Positions 21,243 to 32,800 of a DNA stretch of 64,000 nt are shown one piece after another; the stretch's first letter is position 1, and every line of letters starts with the position of its first letter. Below the pieces are notes generated by a model that saw only the letters and a list, made by a program, of their open reading frames with translations, did no database searches and had not been told where the DNA came from. Source of the DNA: Liolophura sinensis. Taxonomy: Eukaryota > Mollusca > Polyplacophora > Chitonida > Chitonidae. The stretch is taken from positions 32,743,501-32,807,500 of the forward strand of contig NC_088303.1 in assembly GCF_032854445.1 (NCBI RefSeq), read 5' to 3'. The translations under genes and the position numbers were made by a program.

Positions 21243-22308
21243 CATCTTTTTCGTCGCAAATCTGTTAGAGGGCTGCTAGAATACCTTGATGACATGGTTA
21301 GTAAGGTGTCTGCTCGCCTGGCAAATATCTATTACAGCCCTCGTGGGTGCTGGAAGGGCTGCGCGGCCATCCAGAAACTTGCCACTGCGGCTAAAGTCTC
21401 CGAAGATGTGGTCCGGGCCTGGCTGAAAAAGCAGGCTATCTGGCAGATATACCTGCCTCGTCCCCGAAAAATACCGAGGCCTATGTTCGATGTTTCCACG
21501 CCGAATGACATCCACTAAGCTGATTTTCTATTTCTACCACATGATCGGCGAGGCCGGAAGCTATATAAGTACGCGCTGACAGTTGTTGATGTCGCTTCTC
21601 GCTACAAGGAGGCGGAACCTCTGGCTACTAAAGATTCCAAAGAAGTCGCTGATGCTCTCTCTCGCATTTACAAGCGGGGACCCCTGAGATGGCCGAAGCT
21701 TCTCCAAGTTGACCCTGGGCGCGAGTTTATGGGTGCGGGGAGCCAACTGCTGGCCAAACACGATGTCACAGTCCGCCGAGGCCGCGTGGATATCCACCGA
21801 GACCAAGGCATAGTGGAGCGTTTCAACCGTACTCTGGCTGAGCGGCTCTTTGGACATCAGTACGCCCAGGAGATGCGCCTCCCTCCCGAACACCGGTTTA
21901 CTGATTGGGTGGCTCGGCTGCCCTCTGTTGTGGCCGCTCTGAATAACGAGACAATCAGACTGATCGGTAAAAAGCCGAAAGACGCAATCAAGGCAAAAGG
22001 GGTACCCCATAAGCCTTCCTCGACGGTTCCAGGTCGTCCCGTTTGACTTAATGAGCGGAAGATCCCCGAGGGTGTTGGCGTATCTCTATCAGCCTGGAGA
22101 GCTGGAGGGCGGCCGCCGTCGCGCGACTGATCCTTTGTGGTCTCTAGAGATATATCAGCTTGGGCGCTCTGTCACAAAGCCTAATGAACCCGTGCTGTAC
22201 TATCTAGACGATACGTCGGATGGCCTGCGACGGGGATTCGTTCGTGAGGAGTTGCTTAAAGTGCCTCCCGATACTCAGCTTCCCCTGGATGGGGTTCTAC
22301 GGCGCTAG
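21243..22308 (+). pseudogene. INT: Retroviral-type (RVE) integrase, broken
   Basis: DDE integrase of the Polinton, the enzyme that inserts the element and makes the 6-bp duplication. One frame gives an N-terminal helical region (RLANIYYSPRG, VVRAWLKKQAIWQIYLPRP), then TAA at 21,516 directly before the first catalytic Asp (ADFLFLPHD). Next come TVVDVASRYKEAEPL, the second Asp in LLQVDPGREFMG and the Glu in GIVERFNRTLAERLFG, 34 residues after that Asp. TGA at 22,044 and a frameshift near 22,070 precede the C-terminal SH3-like part (AYLYQPGELEGG, EPVLYYLDD, GFVREELLKVPPD), which ends at 22,308. The reading frame is closed by TAA at 21,240, so the true start, probably further upstream, is uncertain. 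The 3' end overlaps the polymerase by 12 bp. Confidence 0.88.
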
Positions 22309-25300
22309 TAGTTCCTCGAAGAGGATGTCCATTCCAGCCCATCCTGCGGGTGCCGCATCTCTATGGCCATAAGCCAAGGTGAAGACACCATCTTCGGCGA
22401 TCCAGCGCTTACTATCGAAGGGGGACAGTGAGACCTTATTCAGGTGCTGCCCATAGATATCGTGGCGCTCTGATCACAGCACGTCCATACCGTGTCGGAA
22501 GATCTTCTTCTCGAGGAGGGCCTCCTTGTACTGCTTATGGCGGATGCGCTTTTCCACAACTCCCTTTTTCACGCCCTTGGCCTTCTTAATATTGGCTCCA
22601 CCTGCCTCCAGAATGGAGTACATCTTGGGGTGCAGACCAATGTATTCGGCGATCGGCCGCCCCGCGCACTTGTCCTTCATTTTCCCCACGTAGATAGGTC
22701 GGTTTAGGACTAGACGGGTCTTGTGCATCTGAGTTGTTCATTAGCTTGTACAGGTCCTTCTCGAATTTACTCGCGGCCGTTTTTCGGAGCTCGGTGTTCA
22801 TCCTGATATAGGGTTCCATCCAAGGGCTCTGGGCGAATCTCAGGGCCCGGTGAACCTTTGTCAGGCGCATTCCCAGAGATAGATACAGCTGTAGGTTCCC
22901 GTAGTGCAGGACGTACCGTTACTTGTTGCGGAGGTTGGGGACCAGCTTTTCGACCTCGGTAGGCGCTTTCTTGCCGAGAAGGCCGTGCTTATAGTCTGAC
23001 ATCCACTCCTTCTGGACCACCAGACGCTCCGGGACTAATGGGTAGCCGTTGTGTTCGTTATGTAGGTCGGCCGGATACTCTAGGTCGACCTCGAGGATGT
23101 AACCAGAAGGACTGTCGTGGGGGTGGGTAGCAATCGTTTCACCGAGACGCTGCGCGTCACCTACCCACTGAAAGCCGCCCGTCGGAAGAAACTGACTCAT
23201 AGCCCAGCCATATAGATTATTGGCGTCTAGGTACTGGATGTAGCTGTTTGGACTTTCGGGGTTGTATCCCTCCACCTGCGGATTATTGGCTTTGGCGTGT
23301 CGCTTACTTACCATGGAGATTCCTCCTCGCAACCCCTTCTCAATGAAAAGATGTTGGTCATAGTCCGTCAACAGCTCCAGCTCTACCCTGGTCTTCTTGA
23401 ACAGCGCATCCCACGAGATACCTGGGCTCGTAAAGTAGTGAGCAGGGTCCAATCCATACTGTCGTAAACAAGTCTTCCGGAAGGCCTCAAACACATCGGC
23501 CAACAGGAGCACGTGTGTGCGGCAGTAAAGGTCTGTGTAGTCTCCCAGATTGGTGCAGTCAAATACCTTCCATACCTGTTGAGCGTGGATGTAGTCTTCA
23601 TCGCTAATGCCTCAAACTTTGAGCTTACTGTAGAAAGCCTCTTTGGGTGGGAGGCTGGACTCGACGAAGCACTCCCAGGAGTCCATATACTCATAGGGGT
23701 AGACACCCTTGCGCATGAGTAGCTTTCGTTTTTCTTCGGCGGGCTCATACCGGGCTGTGATGTGGAATTCCTCAGGTTTGTTGGCCTCAACCAGATTGTC
23801 AAGGGAAGTCGGTAAGAATTGAACGCTGGCGATGAAGCAGAGCTGCCCCAGCGAGAAGGAGATGTACTTTTCAGTGTTGTTGGGGATGCAGGAGACGCGG
23901 CCCTCCACCTTACTTATGGCTTGCATCAGGAGGTGCCCGTCGTAGCCCCGTAGGTTGTGGAAGACTACCGGTATGGCTGTCTTGGAACCCGCCCGAATCT
24001 TTAGGTTGCATGCGTTATGGGCCGCGCCTCTGTACTTGCCGGTGATATGGCAGTAATCGCGCACAAAATCGACGCCTAGAGGCTTTTCACACACGTGACA
24101 GGTTGTGACGTTGTTGTGGGCCTGCCAGTCTGGGGGAGTCATCCTCATGGCTATAGGGTTGGCTAGAACATTTTTGATTTCCTGCTCCTCCTGTTAGAGA
24201 GCTCTGAGGAAGTGTTCCGTCGCGTTATTCCACGGGGCGTTTTGTGTGGCCGTCGCAACGCACCACAACATAGCAGTAACTGCAGGGCTCGTGGTGCTGA
24301 GTCTTTTGAGTGCTGCTCTCTGTGGGGCTGGACGGCGGGCCTTCAACCTTTTTGGTCAGAGCCTCGAAGTCGTCACATATGATGAACGGCGCCGGTAGCT
24401 GTTTGTGCTGGTTCTGGAAGAAGAACTTGTTTTCCCCCTCCTGGGGCATTTCCACCCTCACCGCCGTCTGGCCAATCCCTCGGCATTCCGGCTTATGCGC
24501 CTCGAGCAGATCCTCCCTTGTGTAACCGTGTAGGCAGCGCTCGCAGAAGTGTTTGCGATTTGGCGCCTTACTTTCTTAATATAGGAGCCGATTGAGGTCT
24601 TTTATCCACGTATAATGGAATTTGCCTGCCTTCTCAATCAGCAGCAGATTGATTCGGGGCATGTCGCCGGGCTGCTTGCTGAGGCGGTGCACGATCACGC
24701 CCTTGTCCCACCCGAACACGTTGATGGCGAGGCCGTTCTTTTCCTCCACTTTAGGGATCTGAGAGGTGGGTGTGGGGGCGTCGACCCCCCCAAATTCAAG
24801 ACCATCCTTGATGGGATACTTTGTTGGTCTCTGAGGGTCCCGGGCGGCTGGAAATAAGGCAGACCGGAGCGCCCATCGGAGGCAGTCGTCGTCTTTGTTC
24901 TTCACGTTGATGACTGCTTTCTTGTTACTCACGGCTGCAGGTAGGGGGATGTAGGACCCCCCTCTCAGCGGCTGATACCTTGCAATGTCAAGCCAGAGTG
25001 TTTGCACGCCATTTACAGCCCACCCTGACCCTAGCTGTGTCTATTTTTCTACCACCTCCTGGATGGTGGGGAAGGCCTTATCTAGAGCCCCGTCAATGTC
25101 ACCGACCTCTAGGAGGGCCTCCTGTTTGCTGCTGAGTACTGGGCTGGTATACTCTTCACTGCCATCGGCATGAGCCTTTCGCAGCTGAACCCTGAGGCCT
25201 AGTTGGAACTTAACCCCGTTGAGTGCCCGGACCTCTTCTTCTAGCTTCTGGCGAATACTAGCTCGAATTTCTTCTAAGAAGGCTACGGGTCCGTCCAAAC

Positions 25301-25880
25301 ACCTTCGGGTACGCCCATCTGCCAGACCCGGAGGAGATTCCTTATGGCCCTGCCGGTGTTAGTGAATTCTAGTTTCTTTTCACCCTGTATTCCGCCTAGC
25401 AATTCATCCAACTCCTCGTTACTTCGGGAGTTCTTGACGTCTTGCTTCAACTCCTCGTTACTTCGGGAGTTCTTGATGTCTTGCAGCCGCTTCGACTCAG
25501 CCCCAGCCGTTTTATGCCTGTCGAGGATCCCTTGCAATTCTTCCAACGCAATTCGGGACCGTGGGCACTTGGGCCGCACACCTAGGAGCGTCTCAAACTC
25601 CTCCCGTAGTGCTCGCGCTTTTTGATGGTGCCTCATTGTACGAGTCGGTGTAACTATGCACACGACTCTCCAATTGTAAATTTCTATAGCCGCCAGGCGT
25701 TTGAACTCGTCCAAGAAAGCCTTGTGCCTCCACTTCCTTTCACGCGTCTGGACCCTATTATGTCCGCAGGCCATGCAAAGCCGAAATCGGTTTTTAACGC
25801 CTCGACCACAGCTAATACATGGCTGGGTGCCAGGACCCTGCCGCAGGCGGTATAGGTGACCCCCGCATTACTCCCCCAGA
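22297..25880 (-). pseudogene. POLB: Protein-primed family B DNA polymerase, broken and deleted
   Basis: Reads right to left. N-terminal zinc ribbon (CISCG and CMACGHNR near 25,770-25,825), a coiled-coil-like region with a 13-residue duplication, and a region with DCLRWALRSALFP. Then FCERC zinc finger, Exo I (CDDFEAL), an HNH/endonuclease-VII-like segment (CHVCEKPL to DYCHITGKYRG), Exo II (FHNLRGYDGH), Exo III region (YCRTH, where Asp of YxxxD is expected) and motif A (LDANNLYGW). The motif B region stops at KLMNNS; two junctions near 22,735 and 22,680 remove the rest of motif B and the segment that should hold the DTD motif. Stops: TAG 25,041, TAA 24,576, TAA 24,225, TGA 23,612, TAA 22,919 and TGA 22,474; frameshifts near 25,290 and 24,150-24,225. 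The start is uncertain. Confidence 0.9.
25410..25487. repeat. 39-bp tandem duplication inside the polymerase gene
   Basis: Two adjacent copies beginning AACTCCTCGTTACTTCGGGA differ at four positions. On the minus strand they code for KNSRSNEELKQD- and KNSRSNEELDEL-like segments, so the duplication kept the frame. Confidence 0.9.
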
Positions 25881-26133
25881 CAACTCTTACCACAGAGCTC
25901 CGTGGAGCCGATGAGAAGCCACCGGCAATTATTGTAACCCTTTCGCATGTTGTAAACACGTTTGGTGTAGAAGCATACCTGGTGCAATTGGTATGTCTAA
26001 TAGAACCCGAGAAGGGGGTGGGAGCCTCATATGTGTGTGTGTGTAGGCTAGACTTGTAAATAAGCGTGTATGCCTTGGCTGGGGAAGCAGGGAAAGGGGG
26101 GTGGGGGGCTCTATTTGTTATGGGGAGGGCCCC
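25881..26133. other. Non-coding right arm of the Polinton
   Basis: No convincing ORF. A (GT)n stretch lies near 26,032, then the strand becomes very G-rich (runs of 4-6 G between 26,094 and 26,128) up to the terminal G tract. Confidence 0.6.
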
Positions 26134-26171
26134 AAGGGGGGGGGGGGGGCGTGCGCCAGAACCTATACTCT
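26134..26171. repeat. Right terminal inverted repeat of the Polinton
   Basis: 26,151-26,171 is the exact complement of 11,166-11,186. Inside it lies a 14-G tract (26,136-26,149) preceded by AA, matching the C tract and TT of the left end. Confidence 0.85.
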
Positions 26172-26177
26172 GTATAC
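26172..26177. repeat. Right target-site duplication of the Polinton
   Basis: GTATAC, identical to 11,160-11,165. Confidence 0.7.
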
Positions 26178-26589
26178 TACTGATGGATATTGAGCAGTCA
26201 TATATTATAGTTCAAAGAACCTGAAATGACGAGAGTGCGTTTTGATATTTTATGACCGCTGAAGACCTCTTGCTTCCCGATGAAGTACATATCTTTACGT
26301 CACATGTAGGAGAGCTCGTCACAAACTTCCCAAAGTTCGGAGGAACAAATTGGGCTCTGCGGCTTCCTCCACTCATATGAAACTGACCGTTATCGCATAT
26401 TAAGTCAAAAATTCCTGAGTGCAGCATGAAACAACAATCAGACAAATAAATAAATAGGCGTTACGCATTTGATATTTTATTGGTAGGAGGATTTACATTG
26501 GGTTTGTGAAGCACATTTAAGGCTATATCTGCCGGCGTTGATGCACAGGCCGATATCACCATATCGGCTCCATTGGCTGATATGTGATC

Positions 26590-26985
26590 GAATCAGTGAG
26601 TCAGAATCGGTATTATGCAAGAATCAGTGAGTCAGAATCGGTATTATGCAAGAATCAGTGAGTCAGAATCGGTACTATGCAAGAATCAGTGGTACTATTA
26701 CCGATAATACCAATAATACAATCGGTATGTATGTCACATCCGCTGTGCCAGTCTGTGCATTGTGCCAAAAATTGGTATTATGCAAGAATCAGTGTTGCAG
26801 AATAGATAATGTGCCAGAATCAGTGTTCCAGAAGCCATGATGTGCCAGAATCTGTGTTCCAAAATCGATCTTGTGAAAGATTCGGTGTGCTCGAATGTGT
26901 ATAGTGTCAGAATGTGCACTTTGCCAGAACGGGTATTGTGCCAGATTAGGTGTACCAGAATGGGTTTCTGTCATAAGCAGTATAT
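26590..26985. repeat. 31-bp tandem repeat grading into degenerate units
   Basis: GAATCAGTGAGTCAGAATCG recurs at 26,590, 26,621 and about 26,652. A long run of looser units follows, built on GTGCCAGAATCAGTGTTCCA-like words, to about 26,985. Confidence 0.85.
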
Positions 26986-27134
26986 TGCCAGTACCAGGAA
27001 TTTGTTATGCGCTCAAATATCCTTAATGAAAATATGACTTTATTATTAAGTTTTTATACACCGGCGATCTCCTTTAAATCTGTTAGAAATTGTTAGCTTT
27101 GAACAAAATGTTGGCCTGGTTTACAGGGCGAGGT

Positions 27135-27515
27135 TACACATACCGCTTTGGTGGCCTAGTGGTTAGAGCGTTCGTCTCGAGATCCGGGAATCGAAGAACA
27201 ATCCCAGGTCGGATAATACCAAAGACTTTACCAACGGTGCTCTTTGCTATCTCACCTGGCGATCAGCACCGAGAGGTTAGAGCAAGGAAACAGGACTGGT
27301 TGCCCCGTCGTCAGTACAATATGACTGGGTGGGGTGTCATGTCTGGTGTCTTCGGTATGATGCATGTACAATGGCGGCAGCACTATGGCGGCATGAGCTC
27401 GCCCTGCCACAAGATGACACTTTATAGGCCCTATGTATACCCACCTGTTGACTCCTCGTCGTCATATGACGGGTAAATTGTTAAGTACGACATAAAACCC
27501 CAAGCACACATAAAT
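27135..27515 (+). mobile_element. tRNA-derived SINE, full-length copy
   Basis: The head TTTGGTGGCCTAGTGGTTAG is a good tRNA A-box region (about 27,148-27,170). The body has CGGATAATACCAAAGAC, GCACCGAGAGGTTAGAGC, GACTGGGTGGGGTGTCATGT and GTGTCTTCGGTATGAT; the tail is TTGTTAAGTACGACATAAAA. The same body and tail recur at 44,672 and 45,490 without the complete head. Confidence 0.8.
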
Positions 27516-28882
27516 ATGAAGGTACAGTGATTGCTGCATTACTATCAAATATCATCAGTCATATTACAGTAACTTAGTCACATATGGAATTTTTTTCAGA
27601 AAGTTTCTAGAACAGCTAAGCAAGATAACGTCATCCATCACCACAATGATCTTGCTAGGGAAACGAGAGTAGTCTCCCCTGTCCCTGTAAATCTTATACA
27701 TTTATCATTTAAAGATTTACAGTCCAAACAAAAGTACCTGAGAATCGATCATCTCAAACAATGCAAATAACGTATTGCGCGTTCATGTTTCCATGAGTCG
27801 GCCTAATAGAAGGGGTCAAACAGATTTGTTCCAAGAATGTCAAAATGGAATATCGCACAGATAAAGTCTCTATTTTATGATGGATACATCCTTTATGATT
27901 CATTTATTTTATCAGTGCTGAACACCGTACATACACAAATAAGTTTCATTTCTACTTTTGACAGCAAAATTCGCACGGACATTTTTATTTGTTAATATTA
28001 AGTTTGCTCTTCTAGGTCACTTATAGTTGGGCGCCGTGTTGAATTTCGCGTAAATTCTTTAAACAACTTCTTAAGAATCAATGGGCGGGTCCTTCTAATA
28101 TCGGCATGAAGAAAACACTGCTGTTAGTTCCGAATCTGCTGTAGATTTTCGTCTAAGTAATACTTTGAGATATAGTCAAAAAATAATTTTAGGTTTTATA
28201 AGTTTCTGACTTGTAAATTGAAAACTATAATGGCTAGGAATAAGTAATTTGCAAGCACTCAGTTTGTAACCGACTGTGAAGATGTGCTCTTTTCGGGGAT
28301 GTTATCATTTTATTTAAGCTACATGAGTACCATCAATAGTTTTCTCGCGTGTTTAACTTACATCACCCTATGTCAGAAATTGAAATTGAAGCTCATCCAG
28401 GGCAAGTAAACATTTACCTCCCTCTTTAACTGAACAGTTAACGGTCAATGGGCGGTGTGTATAGGTACATAGGAGTTCTCGTGTCGCAACTGATGTGTAC
28501 CTACAAGGACAAGCTGGCAATCCTTCGTGAAGACTGTTTGGAGGCCGTGAAACTGCACACGGTTCTGATGGAAAGTTGACATGCGCAATACCGCGTGTAT
28601 CCCGGCCTTGCACGCGCACTTCCAGAGCAGGGACGAATACTGACGTCCTGAAAATGACTCTGACGTCAAGCAAGTGCCGCAATCCGTGCGACGGCTTGGA
28701 CACGTTCTTTTAACGTTAGGCATGGCATGACACCGTGTTTTAATCTGATATCTTTAACTGATCTGTTGAGAATTTGGAACGGCTTGAGTAAACACATGTA
28801 CAACAAAAATAAAACTATGCCCTGGATATCTCTAATAGCAAAATATACACTGTTTGCAATATTTTTAGAATAGTAATCCATA
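27516..28882. other. Intergenic, nothing recognised
   Basis: Short ORFs up to 111 codons overlap on the minus strand at 28,368-28,723, but without family motifs or splice logic; I do not call them. Confidence 0.5.
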
Positions 28883-29285
28883 GCATACTTTCCTCACAGC
28901 ATATGCGTCGCTCTCCACTTTCGCTTTATATCACTGTCACCACTAGCAATTTTTTTTTACAGAAATTTTGATCAACGCTGAGGTCACTAAGTTCACTGTG
29001 ATGAGACAGGAAGTGATGTCAGAAACGATTAAAACTCTGTGTTAACCTTTGGTTATGATAATACAATGCACACATGTATGCATATCTAAAGTATTCACAC
29101 GATGATTCTAATCAACACCTGAACCGTTTTTGGAGATGAACGCTGATTAAATAGTTCCGCGCAAGGAAATCACCAGTGGTGAGTCTTAGCCTACAGTCGC
29201 AAGGCTCCAAAGGACAAGCTTGTCTAGTTGTGGCAGTGGTGTAAACCGAGCGTAGAGAGCGGCACATGCGCTGTAAGGAGTATGC
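28883..29285. mobile_element. MITE with 7-bp target duplication, copy 1 (403 bp)
   Basis: Left end GCATACTTTCCTCACAGC, right end GCTGTAAGGAGTATGC, inverted to each other. ATCCATA flanks both sides (28,876-28,882 and 29,286-29,292). The inside is non-coding and shares many blocks with copy 2 at 31,233 (CAGGAAGTGA, GGCTCCAAAGG, AAGCTTGTCTAGT). A 7-bp duplication is compatible with P-like or Dada-like transposases (established for those families), but no source element is in the window. Confidence 0.85.
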
Positions 29286-29578
29286 ATCCATAGTATTTTC
29301 GTCATGCTTCAAATTGTATCAAATCCCACACACAAATCTTTTATCTGTATTCCTTTTCGTGACTACCAAGGTACGTAGAATCGAATCAAAACATTAGCAA
29401 CAGCGGTAAATTTCCAGGCTAAACCCGCCAACATGACGATCCCATAATGCATCGTTTCGGGTACAAGGAAGACTTCTCCGGTGGCTTCGCCATTAGATGA
29501 TGGCAGACGGGCATGGGAATAACATTAAAGAATCCAATAAAAAAAGCTCTCAATTAAGTTTTCCAAACCTGATGCATA

Positions 29579-29584
29579 TTTATT
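29579..29584 (-). terminator. Candidate polyadenylation signal of the GDAP1-like gene
   Basis: AATAAA on the minus strand, about 280 bp beyond the stop at 29,865. Position is plausible; not verified. Confidence 0.4.
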
Positions 29585-29864
29585 ACAGACACGAGTAAAT
29601 ACGTACAACTATATACACTGTTTTTTCAAGTGGATTCTGGTGGCTATATAATAGCCCTATACCAAATTCTGGCAATGTGCTAAGACCTCTCTATATTTTA
29701 TGAATAAACATCATGGAGATATGGAAACTCACACAGCACACGTCCGCAACACGCGCGCTTTTTCCTATGTTAGCCGTTTCTGCTTTTGGAACAAAGGAAG
29801 CAATTGCTTACATATGATTTTCAAATTATACATGCCTTAATCCTACAGAAATGTCAATCATCTA

Positions 29865-32800
29865 TCACGTGACCTTCTTGTATAGCCAATAGGCAACTCC
29901 GGCCAACGCACCCACAGCGGTAACTCCGCCCACGTACGGAAGTGCCTTCTTGGAGTTGTACCAGAGAACGGGAAACACCGCCGAGCTGGCCCCGGGGGTG
30001 TTTTTGAGCAACCGCTGATAGGATGGCCGGTCAACAGCTCGTCTGTAGTAGCTCTGTAACGACGGCAGATCGTCCTGGAGGTAATTAACATCTAATCCCA
30101 GCAAGTGCAGTCGAGTTAGCAACACCAGTAGGGTGATGTCCGCAGCCGTGAACTCGGCACAGCACAGCCAGCTACCGGAAGTTGTCATGTCTGTGAATGA
30201 AAAACGGCAGTTATCATGTGGTTTAAAGGAAAAGACAGCTCAATATTCAAGTGAGCATCACTAGATAGACCGCTTAAAACTATGCAGAACTATGCTCCAG
30301 TACATTCATTTATTTGTTTATACATTTTTGAAGAGAGTGAAAGGCATTCAAAAGGTGGAGTTTAAATAGCCTTCCGTTGTCTGTAGAATAATCCTTACTT
30401 CATCTTCTTCTTGTATTTTAATGCTGAATTCTTTAGTTTAGGTTCAATGCCTAAATGCATCCCTCTCCCAAATCGGTTGCGCCATTAAATTCGACAGCTT
30501 TGACTAATGTGAGTGAATTATCTTTGAGTACCGCTTTAAACATTAGTTAAATAAATAAGAGACAAAAACAATGCGCAAAATACAATGCAAAGGTTGCTTG
30601 TCTATTGTTTCTTCCACACATTTTCTAAGGGCTCTCAGACGTGTTTCCCACATGCTCAATGTGGTAAACCGTAGTACCAGGACTAACGCACCGTCCTTTG
30701 TTAAGTACATATACTTCAAAACCTTCCACACATAAGGCTACAGCCGAACCAGCGAGACCTGGATTCGATTCTGCCATTGTCATAAGCAAGGGCACGATCG
30801 ACTGAACAGGAAACAACACTTAAGTCAATCGAACCAGCACGGCTATTGTTAGACAGTTTGATCGAGTATAGTTTAGAAATTTTGTTTCTAGCCACCCTCA
30901 GATAAGATCTACCATACTGCCGTCGTTGTGACGGTAATCCAAACATTTATCGTGGCCATCTTATTTCAACATATAAGGAATTACCTTAAAAAGTCGTGTC
31001 GTATGCTCAATATTAATGAAATGAAAGCCACTTTTTGTTATCGCTACGTGCTTTTTTTCTTTCTACACCATAACGTTTTTTGTAACTACTTGTCTAACAA
31101 ACCAAATAAATCCACCAGTATGAAAGTAGGCTTCAGAAACTGAAAGGCGCTAAAAACAAAATAGGTGGGAAATCTCGCCATGCCAGCACGAGCGGAGACG
31201 ATTAATCGATCTCGTACGCATGGACAGACACAGCATACTCCTTCCAGCGCATGCGTCGCTCTCTACTTTTCGATTTACATCATTTCAACCACCAGTAAAT
31301 TTTGTACAGAAATCTTGAAAAACGGCGAGGTCAGTGGGTTACAGTAATAAGGCAGGAAGTGACGTCAGAAAACACAAACAGTAGGTCTCATCCTTTGTTT
31401 CTAACAAAGTTTTATACACATATAACTTTTATCTGGAGTGTACATGTATGTACAGCATGATTCTAACCAAAACTTAAAACAATTTTGTCGAATGATAATT
31501 AAGTAGTTCCACGGGAGGACCACGTGATGAGGCTTAGCCTAAACAACCCTACTTGAGACACACGGGCTCCAAAGGTCAAGCTTGTCTAGTGATGGCAGTG
31601 ATGTAAAGCACAGGGTTGAGACAGAGGCATGCGCTGTGAGGAGTATGTAGACACAGTGACATCATGCACATGGAGATATATGTATCATAGACTGGAAGTG
31701 AGGGTGAATTTTCGAGTTTTAATGTCAAGGGATATACATAAAAAGGAATTCTCAAGGGAAGACTGTGGTTTTTAAATTAAGAGAAAGAAAGAAAGTTACG
31801 CCACGAAAATTTTTTTAAAAAACCTTGTTTTTGATGCAAATTTCATATCTTTCACTATCCCTCTTTCTTTACACGTAGTTGCCGTCAATGGATGGAATTT
31901 TAGGAAATGATGCCATCGAAAAGTGTAGCGAAAACTATCTTGTACGCCCAAAGAAGAAAGCAAGGAATCTTTGTTCCACGTTTCTATGTTAGGACTGCAT
32001 ATTAAGAAATAAAAACTAAAAACTATAATCCTTCAAGTCTGTCTTTTTTCAATCATGTCTTTATGACAAAGATTACCTGGGAAAATCTGTTAGTAACCAA
32101 TGGTCGTGGGTTTCCCTCGGGCTTGCCCGGTTACATCCACCACAACGCTGGCCGTATAAGTGAAATATTCACTAGAACGGCGTAAAACTGCAATCAGATA
32201 AATAACTGAATTGTGACGACGAATTTATACCCCGAAATATCTCACCTTGTGAGCCCATTGACTTAGCCAGCTGTTCCTCTACTTTGCTGAGCACCGTACC
32301 GAGCTGCTCCAGCTCTCGTTTCACTGCCTCCTCGTCAGTTAATGTCTCGTACTTTTGCGCATGCGTCTCGCTGAGTGCCAGATACGAGGTCCTGTGTTCT
32401 GGGTAAGTCTCTGCTAATCCTGCCAGTACTGTCAGCTTCCCCGATATTCTTTCTGGAACGTTTCATTTAGCTTTCAATTGTACAAATCCAGCTACAGTCA
32501 GAAAACATAATCTGTTAAGAAAGTGGGTTGACTGAGTGATGTATTCTCTTATTGCAGCAGATTGTTCTGTTAAATGTAACACACATACTCTAATAACTCA
32601 ACATAAAGATTCTATTAGACTAACAGGAAAATTATATAAATTTGACAGACTATTGTGTTATAATAACAGAATACTATCTAGCATCATTCAAACAAGAGAC
32701 TTTCTTTTCCTCCATTTCCTTTCAGCAACCTTTGCTATTTTCCCCATTACATGAAGATAAATTTTATGCCTATCCAGTGTCCCAAAAAATTAACTGTTTG

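Larger units (their letters stand above)
11166..26171. mobile_element. Maverick/Polinton (adintovirus-like) element, inactivated
   Basis: A 15,006-bp element bounded by inverted termini (AGAGTATAGGTTCTGG inwards at both ends) and a 6-bp duplication. It carries the diagnostic set: RVE integrase, protein-primed family B DNA polymerase, FtsK/HerA-type packaging ATPase, double-jelly-roll major capsid protein and penton-like minor capsid protein, plus several conserved small ORFs. The coding part (about 12,700-25,900) is visibly GC-richer than the flanks. Integrase and polymerase converge at the right; capsid genes lie in the middle in alternating directions. In-frame stops, frameshifts and a polymerase deletion show that this copy is no longer autonomous. 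An adenovirus-type protease, usual in such elements, was not found. Confidence 0.93.

Noticed and set aside
28368-28881. Coding exons on the minus strand
   Set aside because: Overlapping short frames in different phases, no recognisable domain.
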